Assembly: GCA_973895155.1 (NCBI GenBank)
Contig: OZ316899.1
Coordinates: 11,222,001 to 11,286,000 of the forward strand
From: Marsupella aquatica
Taxonomy: Eukaryota; Marchantiophyta
Direction: 5' to 3'
DNA length: 64,000 nucleotides
The first letter of the stretch is position 1, and every line of letters begins with the position of its first letter. Under the pieces are notes generated by a model. That model made no database searches, was not told the origin of the DNA, and worked only from the letters and a program-made list of their open reading frames with translations. Positions 1 through 10,199 of the stretch are shown piece by piece. The position numbers and the translations under genes were made by a program.

Positions 1-145
1 GTTGTAGAGTCAGATTTTGGTCTGTGATTAATGTATCTTCAAGCTCCAACGATGCGAAGTATGTTTCCGCATCTACGGCCCATGTCAAGTAGTTGCTGCC
101 GTCTACTAGTAGGGCTGGGAAATGTAACTTCTCCAATGTCGCCAT
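1..145 (-). CDS. Copia Gag, N-terminal fragment (partial)
   Basis: Translation on the minus strand from the ATG at 145-143 gives 48 codons without a stop before the window edge. It reads MATLEKLHFPALLVDGSNY, then a TW-AVDAE stretch. This is the usual start of plant copia Gag proteins, with the pattern [LxFPxLxxDGSNYxxW]. The complete copia element further right begins in a similar way (MEKLQFPVLKIDGSNF). Gag would form the virus-like particle that packages the element RNA. Whether the rest of the protein is intact cannot be judged here. The plus-strand open frame over this region is a shadow. Confidence 0.75.
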   Translation of the reverse strand, partial: MATLEKLHFPALLVDGSNYLTWAVDAETYFASLELEDTLITDQNLTLQ

Positions 146-691
146 GTCTATTTCGCCTGATTTTGGGCCTTATAAATATATGGTGTTCCTTTGTATCAAA
201 TGCCTATGACTTTCGCCTTGTCCCGCCCGATCGATCGGCTGTTGTGATGGATCAAGTTAACCAAAAGAAAGAGAAACGATAGCGATCCTTTCGCTCAAGG
301 CACGGGACTCATCTGCCCCTTGAATCGCATCCAAATTGTCCCCGATGGAGTTCGTTCGTATGTCCTTGTGTGCGGTCCTCAAAGTTTTCAGTTTTCGCCA
401 ATGTCTTTTATTTTGTTTTTCACGTCTCGTCGCGTTGTCTCCTTCGTTCAAGGTTGAGAATCTTCGCTCGTGATTAGGCTCGACGCTCTATGGCCAGTTC
501 TTTGTTCTTCGATCATAAGCTTGTTTTCTCTATTCTCGGGAGGTAGTTAGGCGGTTATTCTCGCCATTAGAGCAAAAAACACACAACATTGTGTTGTTTT
601 CTTTGTGTGGACCTCGATCTATTGAGTTGTCAGATTTTGGGGAGGGAGCACATGTAAAAAAAATGTAATTGAGCAAGTCGCGCTGATAACG
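146..691 (-). other. Untranslated leader of the partial copia element
   Basis: Between the LTR and the gag start there are about 545 bases. I see no convincing gene. The short open frames on both strands lack recognisable motifs and are unlikely to be used. The first bases after the LTR (691 leftwards) read CGTTATCAGCGCG on the minus strand and are the probable primer-binding site; TATCAGnnC resembles the initiator-methionine-tRNA type common in copia elements. Confidence 0.5.
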
Positions 692-838
692 TGTTATGAA
701 TACACAAGATGATAGTAGTCAATAATCCCCACTCACTTCCATTATGCCAAGGACTTATATAGTCCAGAAGGGTTAACATGGTTGGGTTAATGTTAACCTA
801 TCCTATACTAGGGTTAAGTCATATTATGGGTTATAACA
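692..838 (-). repeat. 5' LTR of the partial copia element (147 bp)
   Basis: The segment starts TGTTATGAATAC and ends GGGTTATAACA in plus-strand orientation, giving a 6-base terminal inverted repeat. It abuts the primer-binding region at 691. The next bases, ATCGC (839-843), should be one copy of the target duplication; the partner lies outside the window. The boundary rests on the TG..CA ends and the primer site, not on a second LTR. Confidence 0.7.
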
Positions 839-847
839 ATCGCAAAA

Positions 848-2168
848 TTATTTCCAAAAAAGTGAATAACAAGGTTTGCAAAGCGACGCGCATCGCAAAT
901 GCTTTGCAAACTCTGTTATGACGAAAAGTCGAAAGGGAAGCAAATGTACGTGACCTAATCTGACACAACAACTCCAATTGGAAGTACTTGGTGCCACGGC
1001 AGAAAAGAGTTGGGGCATTGCAAGTGTGTTGGAATAGAAATTGGAGGAGTAAGAAGTCAAGAGAGGAGAGGGCGATGCACTCACAAATGCTGCTTTGAGG
1101 CCGGGGAGGCCACCTTGACCAAGCCTGTGGGTGATGTTGGGCTTTTCTTGGACTCTCTCAACTACCTTCAAGAACTTGTTGGGCGGATCTCCCACCTCTG
1201 CTACAACCTGCTGCAGTTGGGCCACCTTCTGCTCCATCATCTTCAGGTCACGGTCAGACTTCCCGGCCTCCTTTGCCTTCCGGGCCTTTGTCAACTTCTC
1301 TGTAAATTCATTCAGGACCCTGGCTGCTTTCAACTTCACCTCTGTGGCATAGAAGGCCTGCCAGATATCTTATGAGAACTGCAGCGGCCTCCCCAAATTC
1401 CTGTACTCCTCCAGATCTCTCAAGTGAACCCTGATCTTCATCCTGTCATGGTATCGTGCTTGTGACATGGAATTTGAGATTTTATCAGCAAGCCACTGTG
1501 AATCCATCTCTCCTCCATTTTGGAATGCATCTTTCACCTGATTGATCACTCGCTTCTGCTCTGCCTTGGAGAGAGTGCCCCACTCGACTCCTCTTGCAAA
1601 ATTTGTGGACACAATGTGTCTGATTGTGCTCTTGGCCCCATTGTAAGCAAGCTCTGTGGGAATTCCCTCATCCTCTAATGTAATCAGAGGCAACTTCCTC
1701 CTTGCCTCCTTCTTTCTCTGCTCCTCCCTCTATTTCCTGATCAAGTCTCTCTCATATTTCCTCCTCTTCTTTTCCAAGGCTTGAGGGGAGAGTACTCCGG
1801 CCTGAGCTCTCTCATCCCTCTTTCGCTTCTTCTCGATCAGCGGCCTTCTGCTCGGCTGTCCTCCTTTCTTCCTCCTCTCTTGCTACTTTCCCTGCACTGA
1901 GACCAGATTGCAAGGCCTGGCCCAATAACGCACTCAATGATGCAAGCCCTGCTGGAGAGGTGAAATCAATCTACTCAACTGCGCAACCGAGAAATGGTCA
2001 TCCACGATCTTTTGAAGTCAATCCTCCTCCTCTAAGTGGTTGCCTCCGCTGCTGCCAGAAGCTCCTCCATCACCTCCAGTTCCCCCTCCGCTTGCCATTG
2101 CTCCTCCCTCGCCTGCGCTGCTCTCTCCCAAGGCCCAAAAGAAATGGATCCGCCTCATCCGCGCTCGG
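848..2168 (-). pseudogene. Minus-strand coiled-coil protein gene of the CACTA element (second transposon protein, TnpA/Transposase_24-like?)
   Basis: The most continuous part is 1693 down to about 1090. It reads LITLEDEGIPTELAYNGAKS, a WGTLSKAEQKRVINQVKDAF segment, then a basic and acidic heptad-like region (KKEAGKSDRDLKMMEQKVAQL-type), predicted coiled coil. One in-frame TAA at 1370-1372 separates two blocks that are otherwise in the same frame (a CAA-to-TAA change would explain it). A likely N-terminus near 2100 is rich in Gly and Ser (MASGGGTGGDGGASGSSGG) and is followed by frame changes that could be introns or damage. A GTGAGT donor follows the LKAAF block near 1087. CACTA elements usually encode a second DNA-binding protein besides TNP2; this would fit, but the family assignment is tentative. 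Confidence 0.45.
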
Positions 2169-2440
2169 CAAATGATAAGGACAGTAGAGTTAGGGTTTGC
2201 GAAGTCATTCGCATTGTAGTTTGCGATGGTTCTACCTTCTCAACCAGCTTCGCAAACGTTATCTTTGTGAAGAATACAGCTTTGCAAACGTGTTCGCTAT
2301 TGGGTTTGCAAAAACCCCCATCTCGCATGTGTATTTTCTGTGAGCAGGGATACTAAGAGGGGTCATAAACATTAAATTTGGTACAAGTAATTCATTGCAT
2401 GTGATCATATAAGGGTTGGGGGGTTTAAAAGTGCTGACAT

Positions 2441-2850
2441 TGGAGGGTAAGAGGAGGGGTCTTATGTTGCGGCTTTTGGGTTTGGCCTGGTTGGGGGGGA
2501 GTGTTATTTCAGAAGGTTGGGGGTTGTATTGAAAGGTAAGAGACGGGCATTTATATTTTGGCTTTTGGGTTTTGCCTGGTTGGGAGGGTTTTTATTTTAT
2601 GAAGGTTGGGTTATGTGTATTGGAGGGTAAATGGAGGGATTTTATGTTTGACGTTTGGTTTGGTTTGGGGAGGGTTTATTTTATGAAGGTATGTTGGGCT
2701 TAGATTGGAGGGTAATATGAGGTGTTTTATGTTTTGGGTTTGGCCAGGGGGATTTCATTTTATGAATGTTTGGCTTATATGTATTGGAGTAAGAGGAGGT
2801 GTTTATGTTTTGGCTTTTGGGGTTTAGGCCAACTTAGGAGGGAAAGACAG
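2441..2850 (+). repeat. Degenerate minisatellite, about 4.5 units of 79-91 bp
   Basis: The phrase TGGAGGGTAAG (or close variants) starts at 2441, 2530, 2621, 2705 and 2784. Each is followed by TTATGTTTTGGCTTTTGGG-like and TTTATTTTATGAAGGTTGGG-like phrases in the same order. The units are strongly G/T-biased and diverged. They lie upstream of the SET gene inside the CACTA element. No protein is visible. Confidence 0.75.
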
Positions 2851-3431
2851 GTTCTATTTTCATGGACACTTGGGTTAATTTTATGGTAATTTATGAGGGC
2901 AAGTTCTAAGAGGTTTTTATGCTAACAATTGAGGGGAAAACCCATGTAATCATGATACAGCCCAGGGACATCACTACTTCCTCAACTTTTGCCTAATGCA
3001 TATGCATTGTGGGAACCCGGGCATCTAAAAGGTATAACTGTATGTATGTAGTGTTGTTAGTGGAGATTTTTCATAAACCTTGCCATTTTTTGTTTTGCAA
3101 GAATATATATATGTGTAACTTATGTTTGGGGTTCCACAACTTGAGAGATGCTAATGACTATCCTAAACTTACATTTGGTTTCCAGTATTTTCCTCCTACT
3201 TCTAGATTTGGCTCATGTTCATTGAGCCACACGACCTATAGGCACTGTTGAGCCCGGGTCTCATTCAGGTAATTCACTAACCTAATTCAGGGCTTAGACC
3301 ATTACAAATTTCCCAAGGGTGACATTGTGATATTTTTGTGCATGACACTCTCCTTTGGGTTTCATGCTAAACAAAAAAGGGTTTTTGTAGTTTAGTTTTA
3401 GGATATTTTTTGGCCAAGAGGGATTCTAATC
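2851..3431. other. No gene seen; presumed 5' region of the SET-domain gene
   Basis: This AT-rich stretch lies between the minisatellite and the first exon of the SET gene. The short open frame at 3009-3251 has no recognisable motif. A promoter is expected here, but I cannot point to a specific element. Confidence 0.4.
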
Positions 3432-4621
3432 ATGCCCTACATGCAATGTAATGTGGCAGTGGATATGTCATCCTCCTCTGAACTATCCAGTAGTGAGTAC
3501 TCCTCCTCCGATGATGTACCCCCTCCTCCTCAACCTGAGGTTACCGGTCCTCGTGGTCCTCCCCGGAGACTTTGTGAGTGCACCAGATGTGTGGGCCAAG
3601 TTTCTCAAAAATCTTATGTGTGTGCTCAACATATTGAGAGATATGGACGTCACAAGGGTCTTACTCCGGGGGCTTCTTCATCCCATATGGTACGTGGATT
3701 TCAATTGTTTGCCTTTTTTCCCTCATATTTTCATAAGTGAATCAATGTTTACACATATGGTTTTTTGTGGGTTTTTGCATGGAATAGGGATCCAGTATGC
3801 GTAGACCGGTGACTGTACCACCACCCTATGTCCCATCACAAGGAGTTTTAGATGCTATAGGCAATGCACTTTCACAAGCCTTGGGTGTAGGGATCAGTAC
3901 CAATCATGGGACTGAACAGGAACAGTCTCATGTGCCCACTGAGACACAAAGACCCCCGTCCAGGCCCCAGTCCAAGAGGAAACCACGAGCACCCAATGAC
4001 CCATCAAGAACACTAGTTGAGGGTAGGTGGGGCATTTGTTCATTCACTGGCAAGTGTGCCTCTATCATCAAAGATTGGGATCCTATGACTCTTGGCTTGC
4101 CTTATTTTCCCGGTTATGATGAGGAGATTGTGGTTTGGGGTAGACGTTGGATTGTGAAAGCTTCCACACTTGGAGAGAGACACGGATATGGAGTATTTGC
4201 TTGTGAGGATATCATCATGGATGATGGGAGTGGGTCAAGTGCTCGTGGTAGAGAGGGTCCTACTTTGTTCCCATATGGTGGACCCATCTACAAGAGAAGA
4301 CACTGGAACATGATGCTTGCACAACATCCTGAGTGGAAAACATATGCCCTAGAGATGGATACTTTTCATGGTAGCACTAGAAGGTATAGTGAGCAGCGGG
4401 TGATAGACGGTGATCCAGTACGTAATGGGAATATTGCTGGCTTTATAAATAGTACTGTGGGGACTCGACCCAAGCATAGGGCCAATTGTGAGTGGGTTTT
4501 TACTGATGGCCCAATGCCGGCACCATATGGAACGACATATCATAAGGACCATTGCTTAGTTCTTGCCACTAGGACTATTAGAGCTGGAGATGAGTTATTC
4601 ACACACTATGAGTGGGATTAG
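3432..4621 (+). CDS. SET-domain protein (putative lysine methyltransferase) carried by the CACTA transposon
   Basis: Two exons. Exon 1 (3432-3689) encodes a Ser- and Pro-rich start, then a Cys/His block (LCECTRC...VCAQHIERYG) that resembles the N-terminal zinc-binding module of plant TNP2-type transposases. The intron 3690-3787 (98 bp, GTACGT...AATAG) is phase 0 and joins in frame to exon 2 (3788-4621), which begins GSSMRRPVTV. Counting from M at 3797, SET motifs are GERHGYGVFA at 126-135, RNGNIAGFINSTV at 209-221 with ANCEWV at 229-233, and LATRTIRAGDELFTHYEW at 256-273, including the final Tyr. SET proteins transfer methyl groups from S-adenosylmethionine to lysine, usually on histones. The usual NHS triad reads NST and no post-SET cysteine cluster is visible, so activity is uncertain. 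The frame is intact although the neighbouring transposase is broken. The start could also be the Met at 3465. Confidence 0.8.
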
Positions 4622-4890
4622 GGAGCCATGTCATACATCCTCTTGTACCTTGTGTGTACTTCACACTTATCATTATATACATGTCCTCTGGCCTCATTTT
4701 GGATTAGTATAATTTTGGTGTGGCCCTTCACTTAAGTTCTTAATGTGAATGCATGCAATCAATCCTTAAAACTGATTGTTAATTTGTCTTGAATGAATGG
4801 TCTGAAGTCTGTTTTTGTTGTACCTGGTGAAATATACATCAAGAGGTTTTTTGGTTGTGTCGTGCGTAGAATGTGCAACCATCTTAAAAA
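4622..4890 (+). other. Spacer between SET gene and transposase gene
   Basis: There is no coding signal. It probably holds the 3' untranslated region of the SET gene and the 5' region of the transposase gene. A splice acceptor such as GTGCGTAG at about 4867 could instead make it an intron linking the two genes. The sequence alone does not decide. Confidence 0.35.
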
Positions 4891-7800
4891 ATGTTACCAC
4901 AAAGGTTGAGAGCAGCATATCGGGAGATGGGCATGCCAGAAGAGGGAGAACCATTAGAGGATGATTCCTCATCAAGTAATGATGTAAGTGATCATGGTGA
5001 TGAGGAAGCAACACCTCAAACTGATGACCAGGTCATGCATGACCAGGACAGAGCCATGGATGACTTCATGGTTGATTGGTTTGGTGTTGATGTTGAAGAT
5101 GGTGTCCCTGACATTAGTGTTGAAGGAGCTGCCCCCCAAAATGACCCACGACCACAACATACTCCAGAGGGACAACAACAATGGAAGGAGGCTGAGGAAC
5201 ATGCCCGGACACCTATCTTTGAGGGTGCTCGGTTGAGTCATTTGTCAGCCATATTGGGGTTGTTGAACATTCAGGCCAAACATAAGGCAAGCAATTCTAT
5301 GTTATCAGACATATTTGAATATTGTCATGACCTGATGTTACCCTTGGAGAATGTGTTGCTTGGAACTTGGAAGGATGCAAAGAAGATTCTCTCATCCATT
5401 GGCATGGATTACCATAGCATTCATGCCTATGTGAATGATTGCATATTATTTCACGGGGACAAAGCCCATATGACAGAATGCACAGTATGTCATGAGTCAC
5501 GATATGACCCAAACATGCTAACCGGGAAGGTGCCAAGAAAAGCAGTTCGTTGGTTCCCCATTATTCCCCGCTTGTTGCACATGTATAGATGTTCTGACTT
5601 GGCCGAGTTGATGGTATGGCACAAGAAGCATCGTTCGGAGCCCGGTGTGATGCGATTACCAGTTGACTCTCCTGCTCATAAACATGTGGAGTCAACATGG
5701 CCAGATTTTGAGCGTGACCCTCGGCATGTGCGACTTGGGTTGGCATCAGATGGGGTTAGCCCTCATTCACTTGGAGGGAAGGGGAGACCTACATCAGTTT
5801 GGCCGGTGGTTCTCATAAATTACAACCTTCCACCATGGTTGTCCATGAAAAAGGGCTTTTTATTGCTATCTTTGATTATCCCAGGGCCAAACAAGGTGAA
5901 GAACATGGACACCTATTTGGCATTAGTGGTTGAGGAACTCCAAAAATTATGGGACGGAATATGGGCATATGAGGGTCGAAAGACTACAGGGGGTACCCCA
6001 CGGGGTTTTTAAACTAAAAGGGGTTTGTATGTGGACCATGCATGACTACCCAGATAAGAACTATGAAACTACAACACTTTTTTTTTTACATCCAGCATGA
6101 TATGATAATGCATGTTATCCCCTCATTTCCATGTGCTAATTCTACATTATGTGTGTCTATACGACCAGGATTTGGCTTTGTGAGTGGGTTGCAAACCCAA
6201 GGCTACAAGGCTTGCTCCACTTGTGGCCCAAGTCTTGGTGATATAGCCAAGTACTCATCACACCTTCACAAGATTGTTTATCTTGGGCATACAAAGTTTT
6301 TGCCAATGGGCCATCAGATGAGGTTTGACCCACTAGTATTTTCCTCCATTGATATGCCCTTTGGTGATGAACGTGATATACTAGAGCCAACAACTTTTGC
6401 ACATTGGAAAGACTTGGCTGATAGAGTGGCAAACCCGGAGGATCCCATGCAATTTGAGGGTAGCGGGTTGACTAGATGGAGTATATTAACCACTTTGCCT
6501 TATTGGGGAGAGTTGAAGATCCGCCATCTATTAGACCCCATGCACATTGAGGGAAATGTGGGAAAGGCTTTGATAAAGGCTTTCTATGGAAAAAAGGACA
6601 CTAACTTCAGGGAGGCTTGTGAGGATCTTGAGATGCATCCAGATGTATGGGTCACAATTGATCCTATCATAGGGATAGAACATCGACCTTCAGCCCCATG
6701 GGTGCTTCCTGTTGGCCAGAGAAGGGAGTTTAGGAATTGCATAGGAGGCATGCAGTTTCCTACTGGTTATGGTGCCAATCTCCGGAAGGCCTTTGGGATG
6801 GAGGACAATCATAAGTGGCCAATGTATCTCAAGACGCATGACTATCATCGGTTATTGCAACATATATTGCCCGTGGCCATAATAGGTTTGGCAAGTTCAG
6901 AAGTGCAAGATGCCATTTGGTCATTGGGAAAACTATTGAGATGGGTATGTTCTAAGGAGATATACTGTGAAGAGATCCCGGGAATGGAGGTACTGGCAGC
7001 AGAGGTGGTATGCAAGTTAGAAAAGGCCCTTCCTCCTTCCTTTTTTGATTGCCAAGTGCATTTACTTGTTCATCTTGTTCATGAGGTGGCCATTGCTGGT
7101 CCTGTGCATTGTCGGTGGATGTATTGGTTGGAACGGTACATGGCAGTATTAAAGGGTTATGTACGTAGCCGGACACGGGTTGAGGGAAGCATGGCTACAG
7201 GATACTTGGCAGCAGAGAGTATGTTCTATTGCAGTAACATATTGGCCACAATTGATCATACTTCTCCCTATACTTGGGTAGAGGAGAGGGAAGATGAGGA
7301 GGATCGTTTAACAGGTGCTATCAAAACCCGCATGTTGACACCAGTGGAGTTGAAACAACTAACCACATTCATGTTGAGTAACAGCACTATCATGGAAGAA
7401 TGGAGGGATTTCTATGAGGATGCCAAAAGTACCAGTAGAAGACCAAGGATCTTTCCAAAGTACCATGACTACATGAAGGAGAAGTTGGTTGAGGTGGATG
7501 ACATGGTAGCGAGGGGAGAGAATGTATTACATTTTCCAGTTATCACAGATGACGTTCGTACCATTGTTCATGGTCCCCTGAGAATGGTTACAACAAGGAT
7601 GGCAATGTGGACACAAGGGAGACATTTCAGGTTATTTCCAAGTACCTTAGTAACCTTTCATCTATGGTGATTTTAATTTATGTGTAATACACCCACATAT
7701 ATTGAAGAGACAATTTTTTGGCATGTGATATTAATTGTTATATGTTTATGCCTATTTTTGTAACATGTCCTTATGGTTTGATGGATTTTAGGGTTTCTTC

Positions 7801-8283
7801 CCTTGATGAGAAGAGGGGTCATACCTTTGATTGTGGAGTTCAAGGACAATTCTCTCAAGATTCCCGCAGCAGTCGCCATGACACAAATATTATTCAAGAT
7901 GTTGTGCCACATGATGGAAAGATAGAGGAGATCCTAGTGATCTCTTATGATCGATGCACAATCAAAGTTTGAAGAGTATGTCTTCAAGTGCAAGTGGTTC
8001 AAAGTGAACCTTGCAGGTAACAATCCCACTGTGCTTCAAGATGAGTGTGGATTTACACAGCTAAAGACATCTGCCACTAGTTTCCAGCCATCTCATTGGC
8101 AAACATCAGAGCCATTCACTTTTCCAAGTCATGTGGAACAATGTTTCTATATTCCATACCCCTTAAACCCAGAGGAATGGTCACTTGTCATCACATATGT
8201 GCCACGATCTCGTTCAGTTGTTGGGGAAAAGCCAGATATTCTGGTTGTGTCCCAACCTGAAGAGGATGAGGACCAAGGTTGAG
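4891..8283 (+). pseudogene. TNP2-type CACTA transposase, broken by frameshifts and a lost splice donor
   Basis: Exon 1 (4891-6053) has the TNP2 signature: YHSIHAYVNDCILFHGD, CTVCHESRYD, PRKAVRWFPIIPRL, RLGLASDGVSPHSLGGKG, VWPVVLINYNLPPW, LIIPGPNKVKNMDTYL. Exon 2 (6169-7630) continues GFGFVSGLQTQGYKACSTCG and LLDPMHIEGNVGK. It then has the DUF4218-like ALPPSFFDCQVHLLVHLVHE and GPVHCRWMYWLERYM. Exon 3 (7792-8283) follows a GT-AG intron (7631-7791, phase 2) and has a DUF4216-like end (FKCKWFKVN, CGFTQL). Damage: an extra base in the G run near 5990 shifts the frame before CMWTMHDYP. The donor after CCCAG at 6053 reads ATAAGAAC instead of GTAAGAAC. A second shift lies near 7955. The protein would cut and move CACTA elements; this copy cannot make it whole. 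Confidence 0.85.
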
Positions 8284-9149
8284 GGGTATATGTTATGTGG
8301 ATATATAGTTCGATTTGAACATATGAGGATCTCTCTTCTTGGTTGGAGAAATATGTGTTTCTAAACTATTAATAAATTTATGTTTGCCCAAATCAATCTT
8401 GTAAGTATATCAATTTTAAATGTGGCTTTTTTACATCGTCCATCCCCACAGTCCTATGTACACTCCCACACCTTTTTGTACACTTTATGAAAAGAAAACT
8501 CATGTCGCTTGTAGTCATTCCTCCTCGTAGCTTTCCTTCTCCCACCCCCTAGCCTTTCTCTCTAGTACTCGTACCCACCTCCCTCCTCCCCTTGTCTCAA
8601 CCCCTTCCTTTTTAAAACCTATACATGCCCTCAATTTTTTCCACCTTTCACTGTCCTCAACCTATGCTCCTCCCTCCTTGGCTTGTCCCCCTCCTAAACC
8701 TATACCTTCCACCCTCCCTCCCTCCTCCCTCCTTTCCTTTTCCCTCCCTAAACTGTAGGTAGGTACGCTCCCTCCTCCCTCATTTCCTTGTGCACCCTAA
8801 CCCGCCCTCCTCCCTTTGTTCCTTGTCCCCCCTTAAGTCAACCCTTCCTCCTCCTTTTCTTCCTAAAGTGCACCTCCCAAAACTGTTTGTACCTCCTCCC
8901 TCCTCCCTCCTCTCTCCTTGCATGACCCTCCTTCCTCCATTCCTTGTCCCATGCCCTTTCTAAATCTGACCAACCCCAAAACCAAATTTCCGAACCATTT
9001 TGCGAACCCCCACCCATCTCAACCTCATGGCTACATTAACAATCCCCGTCTCATCACTACATCCCATCCCAACACCATCGCTACATTCCGAAGCAACGCG
9101 CATCTCAACTTTCCAAAACTCAAGCCTTCTCTAAAGAGAACCACTGAGG
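8284..9149. repeat. Pyrimidine-rich (CCTCCCTC) low-complexity tract and 3' region of the CACTA element
   Basis: From about 8515 to 8960 the plus strand is dominated by CCTCC/CTCCC runs in loosely repeated phrases (CTCCCTCCTCCCTC, CCTTGTCCC). It mirrors the purine-rich GGAGGG tract on the left side of the element. The open frame at 8918-9157 is a by-product of the skewed composition. No gene is supported. Confidence 0.6.
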
Positions 9150-9531
9150 TGCCATGATTTTGCGAGCCACACCATCTTGCAAAGTAGCGATTCTCTAAGT
9201 TTCACTGTATTGCGATTAATTTTGCATCGCACACTGCTTTCCGATTACACACATATTGCAACGTTATTGATGCAATCGGCGTCGCAAGTTGTTTGCAAAA
9301 CGGTAAACATTGCTACTAAGTAGAATGCTCAAAGGTTCAGAAAAATTTTGCAAGATATTTGGTTTTGCAACTATTTGCGAAGATGTTGGTTTCGCAAATT
9401 GTGGTTGCGATGGTGTGAGTGTCGCAGTTTGCGATGCGGTTTGTATCGCAAGATGAGCCATGAATGGCGCTTTGCGTTGCGTTTATCCCCTTGTAATTGA
9501 CCTTCGCAAAAACGGCAAATATGTAGTAGTG
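9150..9531 (-). repeat. Right subterminal repeats and terminal inverted repeat of the large CACTA element
   Basis: TTGCGA, TTTGCAA, TCGCAA and GCGAAG motifs occur every 10-30 bases in both orientations. The region ends with ATGTAGTAGTG at 9521-9531; the minus strand therefore starts CACTACTACAT. In CACTA elements such motifs bind the second transposon protein and mark the ends for excision. The bases after 9531 are TGT, the expected right copy of a 3-bp target duplication. Confidence 0.8.
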
Positions 9532-10130
9532 TGTAGTTGTTCCTGGCAACAACAGGGTACTCAAAGTACCATGCAGACTGGGCTGGAAGGATCCCAAGTC
9601 TGACATACTCAAGGTGCAACATCTCTGCCTTGCATGCAAGCCGCACATGTTCAGCGTTGCGGGTCCTCACCATAAGTGTTGCTTTTGTTGTGATGTCCTT
9701 TGTTCACGTCCTTTGATGAGCAAGGCGAGCAGGAGGTCAACTTGCCTTGCCAACAACAACCAACCTAAACACATCAGTTCCCACTCACTGACTTGGTTCC
9801 AACTATAGGTCACAGTATACACATAGCATGAAAAGTGCATAGTACAGATTTGATGCTAAGTTTCCTAAGACAAAGAGCTTGCTGATAAACCCATGTTCTC
9901 AATGGACATGTATATAAATCATATTTGGATCCTGTTTTTTCATCCAAAAAGAGCAAAAGTCTCACCTTGCAGGTTGCAGCAGAGAGAAAATTCACTGGTT
10001 GTCTAGTTGTGCAAGTGAACCTCCATTGATGCACCCGGTGTAGCCCCTCAAATGCAGGTGACACTTAGCAACTCCCAAGTTGCCTGGTCTAATAGAAAAT
10101 GCTTATATCTTCAAAAAGAGTCAACTCTAC
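9532..10130. other. Host DNA between the CACTA element and gypsy element 1
   Basis: This is the receiving DNA right of the CACTA element. It contains the exon-like minus-strand segment annotated separately. The rest (about 9680-10125) shows no gene I can support. It ends with TCTAC (10126-10130), the left target duplication of gypsy element 1. Confidence 0.6.
9535..9673 (-). pseudogene. Exon-like fragment of an unidentified host gene, cut by the CACTA insertion
   Basis: On the minus strand about 45 codons read without a stop in amphipathic, protein-like composition: AEHVRLACKAEMLHLEYVRL, then GILPAQSAWYFEYPVVARNN. The frame runs directly into the transposon terminus at 9531, so if this was an exon the CACTA element interrupted it. 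I do not recognise the family. A GTGAG just before the block could be the end of an intron. It could also be a chance open frame; the composition argues mildly against that. Confidence 0.35.
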
Positions 10131-10199
10131 TGTAAACAAAGAAAATAATTAAATAGAATTGGTAGAGAAACGTCAAGCAGAAGACAACAGATCAAGTAT

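Larger units (their letters stand above)
1..838 (-). mobile_element. Ty1/copia retrotransposon, 5' end only (runs off the window)
   Basis: Read on the minus strand this is LTR (838-692), primer-binding region, untranslated leader and the start of gag, which leaves the window at base 1. The LTR ends form TGTTAT/ATAACA. The leader next to the LTR begins CGTTATCAGC, the same arrangement as in the complete copia element at 42545-47975, so the two are related in type. The element sits in the left part of the large CACTA transposon, which continues at 839. The other LTR and the left target duplication are not in the window. Confidence 0.8.
839..9531 (+). mobile_element. Large CACTA (En/Spm) DNA transposon carrying a SET-domain gene; left end missing
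   Basis: The right terminus is at 9531: read inwards on the minus strand it is CACTACTACATATTTGCCG, a typical CACTA terminal inverted repeat, followed outside by TGT (9532-9534, expected 3-bp target copy). Subterminal DNA from about 9150 to 9510 is crowded with TTTGCAA/TTCGCAA motifs. The same motif recurs at 840-960 and 2200-2320, so the left terminus is probably just left of the copia insertion, outside the window. Inside are a minus-strand coiled-coil gene, a SET-domain gene and a TNP2 transposase pseudogene. The element is dead as an autonomous unit because TNP2 is broken. Confidence 0.85.

Noticed and set aside
2965-2990. CACTACTTCC as a possible left terminus of the large CACTA element
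   Set aside because: Only CACTACT matches the right terminus (CACTACTACATATTTGCC). No subterminal motif cluster follows, and no TGT precedes it. The TTTGCAA-type motifs continue left of it to 840.
8918-9157. 79-codon Pro/His-rich open frame
   Set aside because: It follows directly from the pyrimidine-rich composition, has no motif, and runs into the CACTA subterminal repeats.
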